This document shows, one piece after another, positions 46,962 through 60,070 of a DNA stretch of 64,000 bases (its first letter is position 1; each line of letters starts with the position of its first letter). The translations under genes and the position numbers were made by a program. This DNA comes from Struthidea cinerea (lineage: Eukaryota; Chordata; Aves; Passeriformes; Corcoracidae), in contig VZTI01005310.1 in the NCBI GenBank assembly GCA_013397865.1, forward strand, positions 915,394-979,393, written 5' to 3'. The notes below the pieces were generated by a model, which was not told where the DNA came from, did no database searches, and worked only from the letters and a program-made list of their open reading frames with translations.

Positions 46962-48865
46962 AGCTAAAAACGTGTTATATCTGAGGGCTGCATCCAAAAA
47001 TTAAATTCCTTTACTCCATTTATTCCAATTTCTGCATAATTTAGGCGCTGGATGGAGGGGATGGCTCTGGAGTGGCATCAGTGGCACTGCTAACCCTCTG
47101 TGCTCTGCATTCAGATTTGGTTTGTTTGGAACATTTAAAATCACTGCTAGAACTTAAAGCTCAATGGATCAGTTTTAATTTTTGAAATGTTGTCTTAGAA
47201 GAAAAGTGCTTTGTGTTTTAAGGACTTGGAGCCTCTACTTTTGTAAAGCCAGAAGTCCAGAAAAAAACTCGGCGAGGATACATTGCTTTTAGGGGTTGGA
47301 ACTCCCTTGCTGTGGCCACAGTGTGATTTTAATCTCTACATCTACAGGCTCCTTTATTTGGAGAGGGATTTTTTTTTTTGGTCTTTTTAACCAGTCGATT
47401 TCCTCGGTTAACGGTAAAATAACTGTTCCACTGGGAAGAACAAGGTGGCTCCATGGTTTCTTTGGAAGGAAAAAGGAGAGGAGTGGTAAACCTGATAATG
47501 AGCAAAAGTTAACAATTAACACCCTGTGGATAACTTCAATTAATGTCCTGCAAATAATGTCTGGCTGGGGGTCACAGGGCAGGGACAGAACTCTTCCTTT
47601 TAGAAAGCAGAAACTTCAGCTGCAACTGCTTGAAATTATTCTTAATTTCTTGGTGGGGGAACACCAATAAATCTTCTAGTGTTGAAGTCTCTTTTCCATC
47701 ACACACCAAGTAACTTGGGGTTTGGAAGAGTTTCCCAGGCATTTAGAAAATATGTACTGATGGCAACGTCAGAAATGTTTAAGCAGTTTTAAAAAGCTGT
47801 TTTCTTCCTCCAACACCATGTTGGAGATTTTACAAGAGGTAATTGGAAGAGAAACCTTCAGGAACTGAGGCTCCAACCTCCCTTACGAGGCACTAGTGTT
47901 GATCAGAAAGAAGACGGAGAAATGGATGGGTGCATTTTCCTGTCGGTTTGAATAAAATGATGACGCTCTCACGATTAGCAGAGGATTCCAGAAAACCCTG
48001 CGGAGGAAATTGGGGATTGATTTGAAAACCCCTTCCCAATTTTCCAAATTTTGCTCCCCCCAATTAGCAATCTCAACTCTGAAGTTCTCAACCTGGTTTT
48101 GACATCTGTAGAGCTGTAATCACTTAATAAAAACCCAGCATTTTTTGACCTGGGGTCTAATATGCAGAGCCTGACTTTGCTGTGGTAATTTGACTTTAAG
48201 CTTGATAATTGGAAGAACAAAGTAAAATGTTTTGATTTGATACTGAGTCAGGTGATAAACATGTCAAGTGAGATTTGACTGATGTTTCCTTTGCTCCCCC
48301 AGTGGAATTTAAATGACTTATTGTTCAGCTAAAATGCAGGCAAAAAAAAACCTCCCCAAGAATTTTTAATTTTTTCCTCATTGATGTAGTGGATGGGGTT
48401 TGATGGAGAGCTCTGTGGCTGCAGCACATGTTCAAACACGTGTATCAAACAATTCTGAAGCTTTTTCTGTGTGAAAACAAATACTTTCAATAGGGACAGG
48501 ATTAATTTTTGCTTTTCAGGCATTGAACCCATTTTTCTGGTTTTGGCAAAGCAGTCTAAATGATGTTACAACAGCCCAAGATAAACAGCTTTGCTGAAAA
48601 GAAATTTTCTTAATGTCAAGGTGGAAGTTGTGGCACAGCTCATCCCCCTCCTGCGTCGGCATAGAGCCAGGGCAGTGAGGCGAGTGCTTGCTGAGGGAAG
48701 CCACACATATTCTGGGTGCTTGTTATCATGCGAAAAAAAATTCAGGATATCTTTGCTTAGGGTGGGGTTGAGCTTCGCTGCAGACACACCTGTAGGTGTT
48801 GCTGACACGCTGGGATTACGTATGTTGCTGTATCTGGTGAAAAATCCAGGAATCCAGCAATACTG

Positions 48866-48915
48866 GCTTTTATTATTTCATATTATTTCCCCTAATAATA
48901 TGAAATAATAAAAGC
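48866..48915. repeat. Perfect 22-bp-arm hairpin
   Basis: The left arm at 48866-48887 (GCTTTTATTATTTCATATTA then TT) is the exact reverse complement of the right arm at 48894-48915, with the 6-base loop TCCCCT. The flanks do not pair. There is no mismatch, which implies a recent origin or strong constraint. Confidence 0.95.
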
Positions 48916-49263
48916 AGCTAAGAAGAAACCAAGCGCAGTCACAGACTACCCTTTTAATTCCTTTTTGGGCAAGGAAGTTTTTCACGTCTTATAGAACAAA
49001 CTTTTTTTTCCCCTGAAATGAATCAGTTTTATTTCCAGTTTCATGCTTTGTCATATTGGGCTAAACTCATATTTTACACGTCTGATGCACATCAGAATGA
49101 AACTTTTCCTCGGAGACAACATGTAACCCAAAAAGAAACCAAAAATCTGACAAACTGGGGCATTTCTCTTGCCAGCCTTCTCTGGCACTTGCGTTTCCTC
49201 CATGACAAGGAATACAGAGAAGAAACATCCCATGTCCAACTTTCCCCCCATTAGACTAAGCTG

Positions 49264-49480
49264 CTACATTTCCAGCCTTTTTTGCCAGGTTTTTTCACTT
49301 TCGGTGAGAGCTGAAGCAGTTGAGTGTATCTGCTGGCATGCCTCTCTCTGCTCTAGGAGTAGGATTTTTTCCTTCTTGTCTTCATTCTGTTGTAAAACAT
49401 CAGCTATTTGCTTTTTAGAACCACTGCCTGTTGTTCTAGATGTATCATTAGTCAGCAGGCTTGTGCTCCTTCCCCAGAAC
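49264..49480 (-). pseudogene. Weak exon-like coiled-coil fragment
   Basis: On the - strand an acceptor-like TCTCTGCAG precedes an open frame of 72 codons to a stop. It is rich in K, E and Q, with heptad-like stretches such as KKQIADVLQQNEDKKEKILL. I do not recognise the protein, and there is no second exon that I can join to it. It may be a terminal exon, a relic of a coiled-coil gene, or chance. Confidence 0.2.
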
Positions 49481-51025
49481 CTGCAGAGAGGTGTTGCTGT
49501 CAGGGAAGGACATTTCTCTTGCCAGCATTTTTTTTCTCCAAGGCCATATTTCAATTCCAGCAGCTGATCCTGAGACCTGTTACTAGTTGGAGTCAGAGCT
49601 GACTTAACAACCATGTTTGGAGGCAAAATGAGGGAATATTTATTGCTTCCAGTGAAGAGCAGCTCCCTTTGCATCTCACCTGCGCTCTATTATCACCCTG
49701 TACCTTTGCAAACCTGGCTTTCATTCCATCATGAGCCACGATAATTTCTGAAAAAACTGCTGTAAATACATCTCTGATCTGTGTTTCAATGGCAGAGGTT
49801 TAACAACTGGTTTTGATCCTTTCATTTTCCAGCAGGGAGGTGGCTGTGTGAACAAGGCTTTTCAGAAGTTTTACATATGTCATTCCTCATCATGATACTT
49901 GAAGGGTACAGTAATTAGTTGCAACAGCTTAACTATCTTGCAAGCAAGGCAGCAGAGCTCGTTGGTGCCTTCACATCTCAGTCAGAGCCTGTGTGAGGCT
50001 GAGAAAGCTTCAGGGCTTGTGTTGACTGGCCTTGCCTGGCCAGGAGTTAAAGCTGGGCTTGGTTTTGCCCCTTTTAAATATCCTGATAACGACAGGAGAT
50101 GTTAAAATCAAACTTGTACCCAAATGACTGACTCTGCGTACTTGTCACTCAGAGCCCCTGGAAGGAGCTTCATGTCGAAGGTATGGGCTTGAATCTCAGA
50201 GTTTTTCACCTTAGGGATGATACAGACACATCTTCTTCTTCTTCTGAAGGTTTAAAAGCCACCTTAGAAGTAAACTGCAATTTTTTGGAGGCTACAGAAA
50301 GGCAGGATTGAGCTGCTGCTCTGGATGATCCAGGTCTGCGTAGGTGAAGCTGTGGAATATTCCAGAAGTAAAACACACCTTTTCCTACATTCCCTGAAAT
50401 AAGAGAGTATTGCAAAAGAACAGGTATTTTTTAATTTGCATTCTTAAAAGATCCATCTATCCTTGTGCACTTCTGAAAGAGGGTTTTGTTCAGTTTTTTG
50501 GCTTGCCTGGAGATGGCAATGTGGCAGTGTCATTGTCACACAGCGGGCTTCTCTCAAGAATACACACAAATTACATAAAACCAATAATACGAAATAAAGC
50601 TCCATTCGAGCTGGCTTTGACAATATAGGTAACAAATACGTTAGAAACATACAGATAATGGAGGTGAAACACAGCTGATTTCACTAAATGAGAAGCTTGG
50701 TGAATGGTAAATTAATTTTTTATTGCACCCGAACACCTAACACACTTTTAATGCCATATAACTTCCATTGTAGTGAGTGACTTATACGAAAAACAAGCCC
50801 TGTCCTGCTGCTCCTGGGCTGGGTGGCAACAGAGGGGCTGAGTTACCTGAGCTGTCAAGGTCCTCATCATCTTCATGCTCCTCTTCCTGAATCAGGCAAC
50901 TTAAATTTCTTGTTTATCATAACATTTTGCTTTCTTGTAGCTGGAGAATTTTTTTCGAAGGGGAAATTAAAAGGTCTTGTGCTTAATTACAGCACTGTGA
51001 AAGTAGAGCATGCTCTAGTAGATTA

Positions 51026-51198
51026 TCCCGGAATTGTTTGGGTTGGAAGGGAACTTAAAGATCATCCGGTGCCACCCCTGTCAGGACAGGGGCACCTCCC
51101 ACTGTCCCAGGTTGCTCCAAACCCCATCCAACCTGGCCTTGGATCCTTCCAGCGACCAGGGGCAGCCACAGCTCCTCTGGGAATTCCATCCTAGTCCT
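51026..51198 (-). mobile_element. CR1 LINE 3' fragment
   Basis: The + strand reads TTTGGGTTGGAAGGGAACTT, AAAGATCATCCGGTGCCACC, CAGGTTGCTCCAAACCCCAT, CCAACCTGGCCTTGGATCC and CCACAGCTCCTCTGGGAATT, the reverse complement of a CR1 3' end. Confidence 0.93.
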
Positions 51199-54100
51199 CA
51201 TTTATGTTTCACTTTCACTTGTTTCCAGGAGTTCTACTGCGGGTTATCAGCATCATAGTCAATTCCCTAGTGGAGGGGCTGATGTGGACGGACACGGACC
51301 CGATCTCTTCCAGGACAGCCTACAGGCAAAGCTGGGCAGCTATCCCAGGTTTATTTTTGCCCAGTTTATTCATCTGCATTCACAGCAAAAGGATCTCAGG
51401 GTCTCCTGCATTTTATCTGAGCAGATTTAAACGCATACAATCCTTTTGGGTCCTTCAGATCATTAGGAATACAAGGGAAGTGGTAGATGATAGAGTTTGG
51501 GAACCCACTTCTATAGGAAGCTCTGGGGAATTAAGAAATGTGATTGTAAAATTTTTCCATGGGAGACAGTGTCTGCAAACTGAAGACAAAGGGTTTGCTC
51601 AGTGAAGTGCTCTGGCTCCAAGCACTGCTGTAACTCCCCTTTGGGATCAAGATATCTGAGTGTGGTAAACTGTTTTCTTTGCTGCTTCAGCTTGGATCTC
51701 TCTTCCAGTGCCTGGTTTCTGTTCTTACAGCACACCCCGTTCTGTTCTAATACCTTTGCTGATGGGGAGGTAAATGCAGTATAAATTGTCACTTTAACAC
51801 ATTGCACTTTGTAGTGTGTTGAATAATGCATTTAACACGCTGTCATGGTGTACCTCACCGTGCCAAACCTCTGCAGCCCTGACTGCTGGGTTGGTGCTGT
51901 TTGTTTACCAAGCACTTCGTGCTTCAAGAATTTCGTTCTGCACATATAATCAGGGAAAGGACAGAGGAGATATTCCACAAATAGTTTGAGTGACCCCACC
52001 AAATGAGAGAGGATGGTTTTTCCCTTTCAACCCCCTGGCGTGTTGTTTTCTTACCTTGGGAGATGTTTGGAGGAGGAGGGAAGATCAACTCTGATGCTCA
52101 CAGGTTCTGTGTTGTATTTTTAGTTCTGTCACAGCTGTTTATGTCACCCTGGTGTGCCACCCCGTCAAACTTGGTTCCCCAGCTCCTCAATGGTCTCTTT
52201 AATACCTCAATACTCTGTCCAAGTGTGATTAACTGCACTTTTCGAGGTCTACCTGTGCTGTTTGAAAAGCTGACTGCTCGTGTGGAAAACACACACCCCT
52301 GGCATCATCTCCTTTCTGTGATTTCAGACACCGTTCCAAAGAAGAGTGGGGTACTGCATGGAATTGCTTTAAAAAGCCTTGATGTCCCATAAAACGTTGC
52401 CCCATACAGTCAGGTTCAGAGGCATCCTCTACCTTTCCTTTCCCGAACATAAATGGAGAGTTTGTGTCTCACACGTATCCACAGGCAGCCAAAATCCCAG
52501 ATTCTTCCAGAGTGTGGCTGTGTGGGGCTGCATGGGAAAGGGAGAGTTGATACTCTCTTATCAAGTGACTCATTTGGACACATTTCGTTAATTTGAAAGA
52601 CAAGTGAAGGAAGGACTTCAACCATCTGCCTAACGCTGTGCTTTTTTCCTGACTTTTTTCTGCCTATAACATCCTGGCACTTCTGTGGCATCCAAACTCC
52701 ACTCCAGACGGAGCAAAGAATGGAGAAGGTGCTGGAGAAATTCAGCTGCTGTGGGGCCTGGACTCTCTGTGGCTGGAGGTGTGAGGGGAATTCACTGTAG
52801 TCATCCACAACAGCCGGATAAACTGTAATCTTTTTACATTGGGCTTCATTGCAGCAATTGCAAACTCCCAGTTGACTTCCAAAGGTTTCGTCCAGGATGT
52901 GGCTGTGACCAGCGTTAACTCGAGTGCCTGGGGAAGTGCACGTGGGTTCCTGGAGCTGTGGTCCAACCACTTGCGCCATGCTCTGCTCAGTGTTACTGAG
53001 CCCAGATGACCAAGGAAAGCAAGTGCAGGATAAGAGGGGTGATTGAAGGCAGAGCTTTCAGTTTAGATGAAATGATAGACACTAAAAATCTAAATCTATG
53101 AGGAGAAGACAACAAGGGAATGGTTACCATGGGATGCTGTTTTTCACACTACAAGGAAAAGCAGGAGTCAGAAAGCAAGTGAGTTTCAAACTAAAACGGA
53201 AACCATGTTTAGAAAAACCAGAGGTTAAACTGGGGGCCTCTGCTGTTGATGCTGCAGCAATTTAAGATACAGATTAATTCCAGACAAGGTTAAGGGATTT
53301 CCTGGAGGACACAGTGCAATGTTCTACTGGCCATTTCCAGCTCTGACAAAATGTAACCCTCTGGTTGTTTGGAGGCTGGTGACAAATCACTACACACTTG
53401 TCCTTGCTTACATTGTTCTTTGAGCATCCAACACCAGATAGACAGGTTTGCGTGACCTTCATCTGGATTTGCCCTTCCGTGAGAAGTGCTGGATAACAGT
53501 GTTGTTCTTGTTGTCTGGAGGAGCTGATGGCTCAATCTGCCATGGAATGGAGAGTTTTTCACATGATCTGCGAAGTTTGAAAACCTTTTAAATCCTTGCA
53601 CAGCATTTGGTACTAGTGGGCTTTTAAAATGCAGGTCATTATTTTCTGTGTTGAGCTCTGGGTAGTGAATAGGGATGTATTTCCTCTTCAGAAAATTCTA
53701 TTTATACTGCAATGATGCTGCAGGCCAATTTCTGTATCATTTCTGTGCATTTATCTTTGTTGATGATGGTTTTCTTGAAGAAGTCTGTCTTTATATTGTC
53801 AGTGACTTAATGATGAGAATCAGAGCTTTAGGATTTGCAGGAGAAAGGAAGTGCTTGACAGGCATTGCTGAAATTGTTTAGCCAATCTTTCATTTTAACA
53901 ATAGGGAAATAAAATTACCCAAGTGCAGAAATAGATATTTCTGAAGCAGAACATAATGCTCATCAGCATAGATAAACACAGAGAGGATTGATGTGTTTTA
54001 AAACTGTGTCAAGGCTTCTGTTCAAAAGCCACAGTAAAAACAATTGGAGCAGGCTCCTCCCGCACCTCTTCTCTTCCAGGGTGGATTAAAAGGGGTTTAT

Positions 54101-57004
54101 TGGAAAAGGAGATGGGAATCTGGAGTGGCTTTTCCCTGCCTCTTCCCTGCTCTGCCAACTTCGTGCCCTTTGGTTCGGGCTTCTGTGAATGAAGATGATT
54201 TGCTGGTTGTCATGAATTTCGCTTCTAAACCCTGAAATATGTGAGCGTCAGAAGAGAGGAGTGCCACCTCCACCAGATCAGAGCTCCCAGATGCTGGGAT
54301 ATGGCACTGAACAGAGCCTCTTTCCTCTGGGGTGAGACACAGCCTCAGGGGAAACTCCTGGTGAAGATCCCAAAGGGGAGAAGCCCATCCTTGCCTAGGT
54401 GTTCTTGTCTGATTGCCACAAATATTTTGCTTTTTCAGGTATTTCACTGCAGGGACTGATGCGATGATGAGGCCTCCTGAGCTCTTCTAGGGGGTCCAGC
54501 AAAAACATAAGAAGGTATTTAATACTAACCCATTCATGTGTATTAACAAACCAGAATGCGAGAGCAGAGTTCGAATGATACAATTCCTTTTTTCCACCCT
54601 CACATTTGGTAGTATTTGCCCGTGAAAAGAGTGCCACTGCCCAAAATTGCAGTCACTGCCTGCACCACTGAGTGTTGCCTCTTCCCTGTGAAGAAATCAG
54701 TCTGGTGCTCCCCAGCATGAGAAAGTGTTGCTTTCCAAGGATTTTCCCGGGCCCACACAGTCCGTCCCTGCACTGATGAGAACTGAGCTGCTGCAGCATC
54801 ACCCAGAGGTTTCCACAGCTTCAGTAAGGGTGTGCAGTTCTATCCGTTGAATCATCAAGGAGCGTCTTGCCCTAAATTGGGCTGTCCTTTACAACCAAGC
54901 CTTTCTAGGACTCCTCCGTCAACTTAAAACGGCAAAGTCATGGCTTGGCCATCCCTGACCTTCCTGCTTTCCAGGATATCGCAAACTTGGACATTTCTCT
55001 GGTTTTGTCTCACAGCAGCTTTCCGGAAGTTAATGATTTGGTTGTATTACTGCAGAATCATTCCAGCTGGATTCTGGAGTTTTCCCTTTTCCTCTCTCTG
55101 ACGTTAATTAAACGCACAGAATAATGGTTTGAAAAATGCTTGTTGGGGATCGGAGGACCTTTGGAGGCTGGTGGGTGCTGTTTATCTAATTGAGAGACTT
55201 GTCCCTGATAAATATGCTCCAGTCTCGTCTGAGGTCCACAGGAATTAAGGAATTTCTGATGTACTGAGAGCTGATACCACTGCAGATGTTTCCACACTAC
55301 ATATTGTAGGAGGCAATGAAACAAATCTGTTCCTTGCGAACCTTAGTCGGAAAATCTAGGAAATAAGGATGCTTTGGAAATGAGATAACGGATGGCATTA
55401 GCAGTGACCTGCTCAAGCACCAGGCTCTCTGGCTTGTCAACAATTCAAGAATATTTGTCATTAATGTATCATTTTGCTAATGGGAAATGGCTGTAGCTGA
55501 GTATTTCCTATGACAGGAATTCTACCCTGGAAAATAGAAACCTAATGAAAACCTCCCTGTGGTGATTTCCCACTTTAAAAGAGATGGTTTGAGAAGGCGA
55601 GAAAATGTAGTTGAGACTCCTGTAATTTAAATTAACGGGAAAGACACCAGGTTGATTTGATAAGTCTGAAGTACTTTAGGGCTGTTTGTTTTGCTTGTTT
55701 CACGGAGGGTTTGTTTGCTTTGTACTTGGTAAGACGGGATATTTTAAAGTCTGAATGTTTTGGGTCTCCAGCCGAAAGGAAACGTCTGTTTTTAAAACAA
55801 AAAAAGACCCTCTTTCTTGGAGACACATTTAGTGTTTAAGGGGAAGTTTGCTTGTTCTTTGCCTCTGTTCTCCACCCCGGAAGAGAAGAAGTAAGTGCTG
55901 GTGCTCTTCATGTTCTTGTCAACGAGAAAACCCTCTGTTTTTGAAAGCAGAACACGGGAAAACGACTGAATTTGCCCAGCTTTCAAAAACTGCTGGAGAT
56001 GATGTTTTATGATGTGGTAAACAGAAAGATGAGTCCATAATAATATAAGTTAAAATTAAAGTTTTGTGGACTTGACCATCTCCCAGTATAAAATAGTGAT
56101 AAAGTCCAGATACTTGCTAAGTATCCCAGTAGCTGTGGTGGGAGAAATCAGCCAAAACCTCGAATATGATGACAATGAGCAGGAAAACATTCTGCAGCGA
56201 GAAAATTGGCATTTACATGTCTGACTTGAAGGGAACTTGGAAGGAATTAAAGGACAGCTGTTCTCCAAACCGTAAACCTCTGTTGCATCTTGAGTGGGAG
56301 AACGGACCAAAATTTTATTTTTCCTGTTCCCTTATGTTGTGCAATCACACAATCTTTCCCTAAACCTGTCCCAGGGAGGGTATTTAGCCTTTCTTTGTGT
56401 CTAACAGCATCGCCATCATTATCAACCTGTGAACAAGACGACCCAAAATTTCGTTAATTTCAAAACCCAAAGGCAGACGTGTTCGGGGGTGTAAAAGCTG
56501 CCAGAAGGGGTGGCCAGGTGAACATGGAAGCACATCAGGGGTTGTTATCAGAACCCCCAGGACTCCCATCTGCCCAGAAAAGCCCTCCATGAGGCAGATA
56601 TTTTACTGCCTTTTCTTAGAGAGGCGCAGCTGCCGTTCCAGCCTCAGCAGCATAGGCTCGTTGGATTAAAAGGGAAACCCGAGGTTGAAGGCAACGATAT
56701 CTGAAAATTAACTCCAAACAGCAGCATGGTGGAAATTAGGCAGGTCTGAGTAAAAAGAACATAACGATCGCTGGTAGTGCTTAAACCCACCTGCTGCTGT
56801 GACACTTTTCCAAACCTCTGTTCCTTTGATCCAACTCGCACGTGTCCCCTGCCCTTCCCTGGGAATTGAGGTCGTGCGAGTGAGGTGCAGCTAGGACGGA
56901 AGAGGGATTTTAAAGTTACTCCTTCAGCCTAAATCCCTGTGTTTTTTGCTGATCCCTTGTGATGCTTCTCCAATATCCTTCAAGTGGATGAAAGGACTGT
57001 TCTT

Positions 57005-57165
57005 CCCTGAGGGAAGGCTGGAGCAAAAAGATGAAGTTGCTTAAGTTCGGAACAAAAAATGAGGGAGCCGCTCAAGGTCTGTCAAGGTTGGAACCCAAAA
57101 GGATGGAGGTGTTCAATACCTGCCAAGGCTGAGCCCAGCAGGACTGAGCTGCTCGAGGTCTGACT
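57005..57165 (+). repeat. Degenerate minisatellite, unit about 40 bp
   Basis: Three to four diverged units can be aligned by CGCTCAAGGTCTG, TGTTCAATACCTG and TGCTCGAGGTCTG, followed in two cases by CAAGG.TG.A.CCCA. Conservation is low and the unit boundaries are approximate. Confidence 0.5.
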
Positions 57166-59799
57166 GAGTGATCACAGGTCACAAATTGAGCGCTGCTGTT
57201 TGCAGACACTGCTATTGCCTCTGGCTGTAGCAGGGCCATGTTCAATGAAGTGGCAACACAAAGCACTTCCTCAGGCTCCGACTCCTTTCATCAGACAGGG
57301 ACGGGGCACAGATGGCGAATTCTGCAGTCCCTTCTTGTTCCAGTTGTGGTTCTTATGGAAAAGGGCTGCAGGGTCAGACCCATGCATTTCTCTAAAATTA
57401 AATCCTCAGCAGGAGTTGCATTTACTGCACTCCATTGGTTTTACTTTTGTTTAACAGACCATTAAAAAATTGTTTATACAGACAGCTTTTCATCTTCCAC
57501 AGTGAATCACCAGTGAGTTCTCCAGGGATCAATCCCTACTCTGGTTGTTGCTTTTCATTTACATACCAGGCTAGGATGATTAAGATCATCAGCGTTTCCA
57601 TCTGAGTTTTGAGGCAGCTGCTTTATGGCCTTTTCCTTGCAGAAAGGACTTTACTAAATCAACATTATGGATCTGGCAGATGAAACTTCGCTTTGGAATA
57701 CTTTGCTATAAAGTAGAAAAGAGATCTTATGACCTATTTGCCAAAGAGAGGAGAACCCCAGTCCTATAGTGCTCAAGGCACAGGTCACTCTCTCCGAGCC
57801 GTCCTGATTTAATGGGGATAATGATGAGCTCTCACCCTGTGTGTGCTGAAAGGAAAGGAAATGTGTGGTACAGGGAACTACGTCCTACAGCGAGAGCTCA
57901 AAGACATGGGAGATGACCAAATGGGCTGAGGTGATGCCCTGAAGCTGACCGAGTGGGCATGAAAGCATAGCCAAGGGTTTTTAGCTAACAAGCGGACTTC
58001 TTTTGAGCGAGTCTGAGTATCTGAGACGAGGCACAGCCCAAATTCTTGAGAAGGGCAGTCTGGGCTTTAGGAATGGCTGGAACTGGAGAGAACTGAAGAA
58101 AAACCTTCTTTGACTTGCAGTTTCACTTTTAGTCCGTGTGCATATTATCCTACAGGACAAATCTGGCACACGAGCCTCAGGTCAGAATTTCAGGTTGTGT
58201 TTCGAAAAGTTTGTCTTCTAGTTTTAATTCTTAGATATTTTTAATTAACTTTTTACATTTTCACATCTTAAGTTCTATGCACTAAGTGCAGTTGCACCTC
58301 CAGTGGCTGAAGGTAACTGCCACTCTTCATATTTCCGTCAGTTTGTTAGGGAGGACCCTCTCCTCCTGGAGCCCAAATAATGTATAAATTTTGATGAAAA
58401 GCATTTCCCCTGAAGTATCACTGAACTCTTGGGGTCATTTCCCTTGCTGAGCTGCAGAGGTAACACAGATTAACAGCCCCTGCCGTTGCTTTTAACCTTA
58501 CAGGGAAGGTGACGCTGCGGCTGTTTTGTTGTGAAAAATCCTGGATAAAATAGTGAGACTATTCCTCGAAACAAATGTACTTAATTAAACTTGAGTCTTG
58601 GAAGGGACTGCTTTTTCCTGTCAAGGTCTTTATTTTAAAAAGTAATTGTAGCAAATAATTAGTTATCCTCTCACCTTGCATTTGGTGATTGCTTATAATA
58701 AGAGTCCACTTGGAGAAGCAGTTGGCTTTTTCCTTCATTACGTATACATAAACCCAAAGAATTTTTTTACTCTAGTAAATATAATTCGTATTTCATGACG
58801 TGTTATGAGTTTCTCATTGCATGTAGGTCTTATAATGAATTTATAAATAATTTTTACGGTTCAGTGAGAAAAGCCATTAAGGTGTTTTAAATGTTTGGAA
58901 GTGCAGGAGTTGGAAGAGTGAGTTGATATATGGGGTGAAATGGGAGTTCGGAACTGTACAGGAATGCTGTAGAGGAAACCTATAGGGCTTCAACTGCAAA
59001 TTATTAAAATAACCACAGGTGAAAGAGAAGAGAAGAGAATTTAAAGGTGAAAGAACATGAGGAACACTCAAGTAATAATAGCACAGTGTTCGCTCACTTA
59101 CTCTGGTCTATTAGGATCAAGGTAAATGTTAGATTCATTTTAAATATGTAAACAAATTAGTGAAGGTCTGCAAATAATCTCTCTGCTAAGGCATTTTTCC
59201 TGCCCCACAAGCTGGAACTCTATAGGCTAAGCGACGCCACTTGTGAGCCTGCAAAAATCTGGTGGTGGGGCTCCAGGTTTGTCATGAAATTCTTAATTAT
59301 TCTGGACAAGAGAATGCATAAGAAAAAAACTGCATTGTGTGACTCCTGGAATCCTGGAGGTGAATTGCTATCCATTAATTTCCTTTTTCTTCTCTAGCAC
59401 CAAAAGCATGGTGCTAAATCCGTGGGAATGAGTGTAAGTTGTGTGTGGCACCATCTCTGCTGAGCTACAGAAACTTTCTGCAGTGAATTGCTCAATCGCT
59501 TCATTTGAGAGAAGAGCAACTGCTCTCGAGTCTAATTGCCTCCCATGTCCCAGGGTAAGGTCTCCTAACTATTTTTCTGTGTTATTTTTAATTAAATTGG
59601 AACCAGGATTTGTGCATAGAAATCTCAGTGTAAACGTGTACAAGCACTTTCATACCTCACTCCAGCTGCCATGCTCTACAGGCAGGAATTGTGTTCCATT
59701 GTGGCTGTTCTTGCCAAATTTCCTGGGAATGTGCTGACAGGCACCAGATTCAGAACATCCCTGAATCCCACTGAATTCCATTAGTGTGTATATTTACAA

Positions 59800-60070
59800 G
59801 GGCATGGAGTCACAGGACAGAGGGAATTGCCTCAAACTGCCAGAGGGCGAGGTTAGATGGCACATTGGGAAGGATTTCCTCCCAGTGAGGGGGGAGGGGC
59901 TGGGATGGAATTCCCAGAGGAGCTGTGGCTGCTTCTGGATCCCTGGAAGGGTCCGAGGCCAGGTTGGACGGGCCTTGGAGAAATCTGGGACAGTGGGAGG
60001 TGTCCCTGCCTATGGCAGGGGTGGCACTAGGTTATCTTAAATCCCAACCCAAACTATTCCAGGATTTTAT
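59800..60070 (+). mobile_element. CR1 LINE 3' fragment, about 270 bp
   Basis: Beyond the usual end (GGCCAGGTTGGACGGGCCTT, GTGTCCCTGCCTATGGCAGG, CCCAACCCAAACTATTCC) it reaches upstream CR1 blocks such as GAGGTTAGATGGCACATTGG and GAATTCCCAGAGGAGCTGTG. Confidence 0.93.

Noticed and set aside
52416..52979. 187-codon - strand open frame
   Set aside because: No family resemblance, no repeated or domain-like pattern, and not joined to any other exon. Treated as chance.
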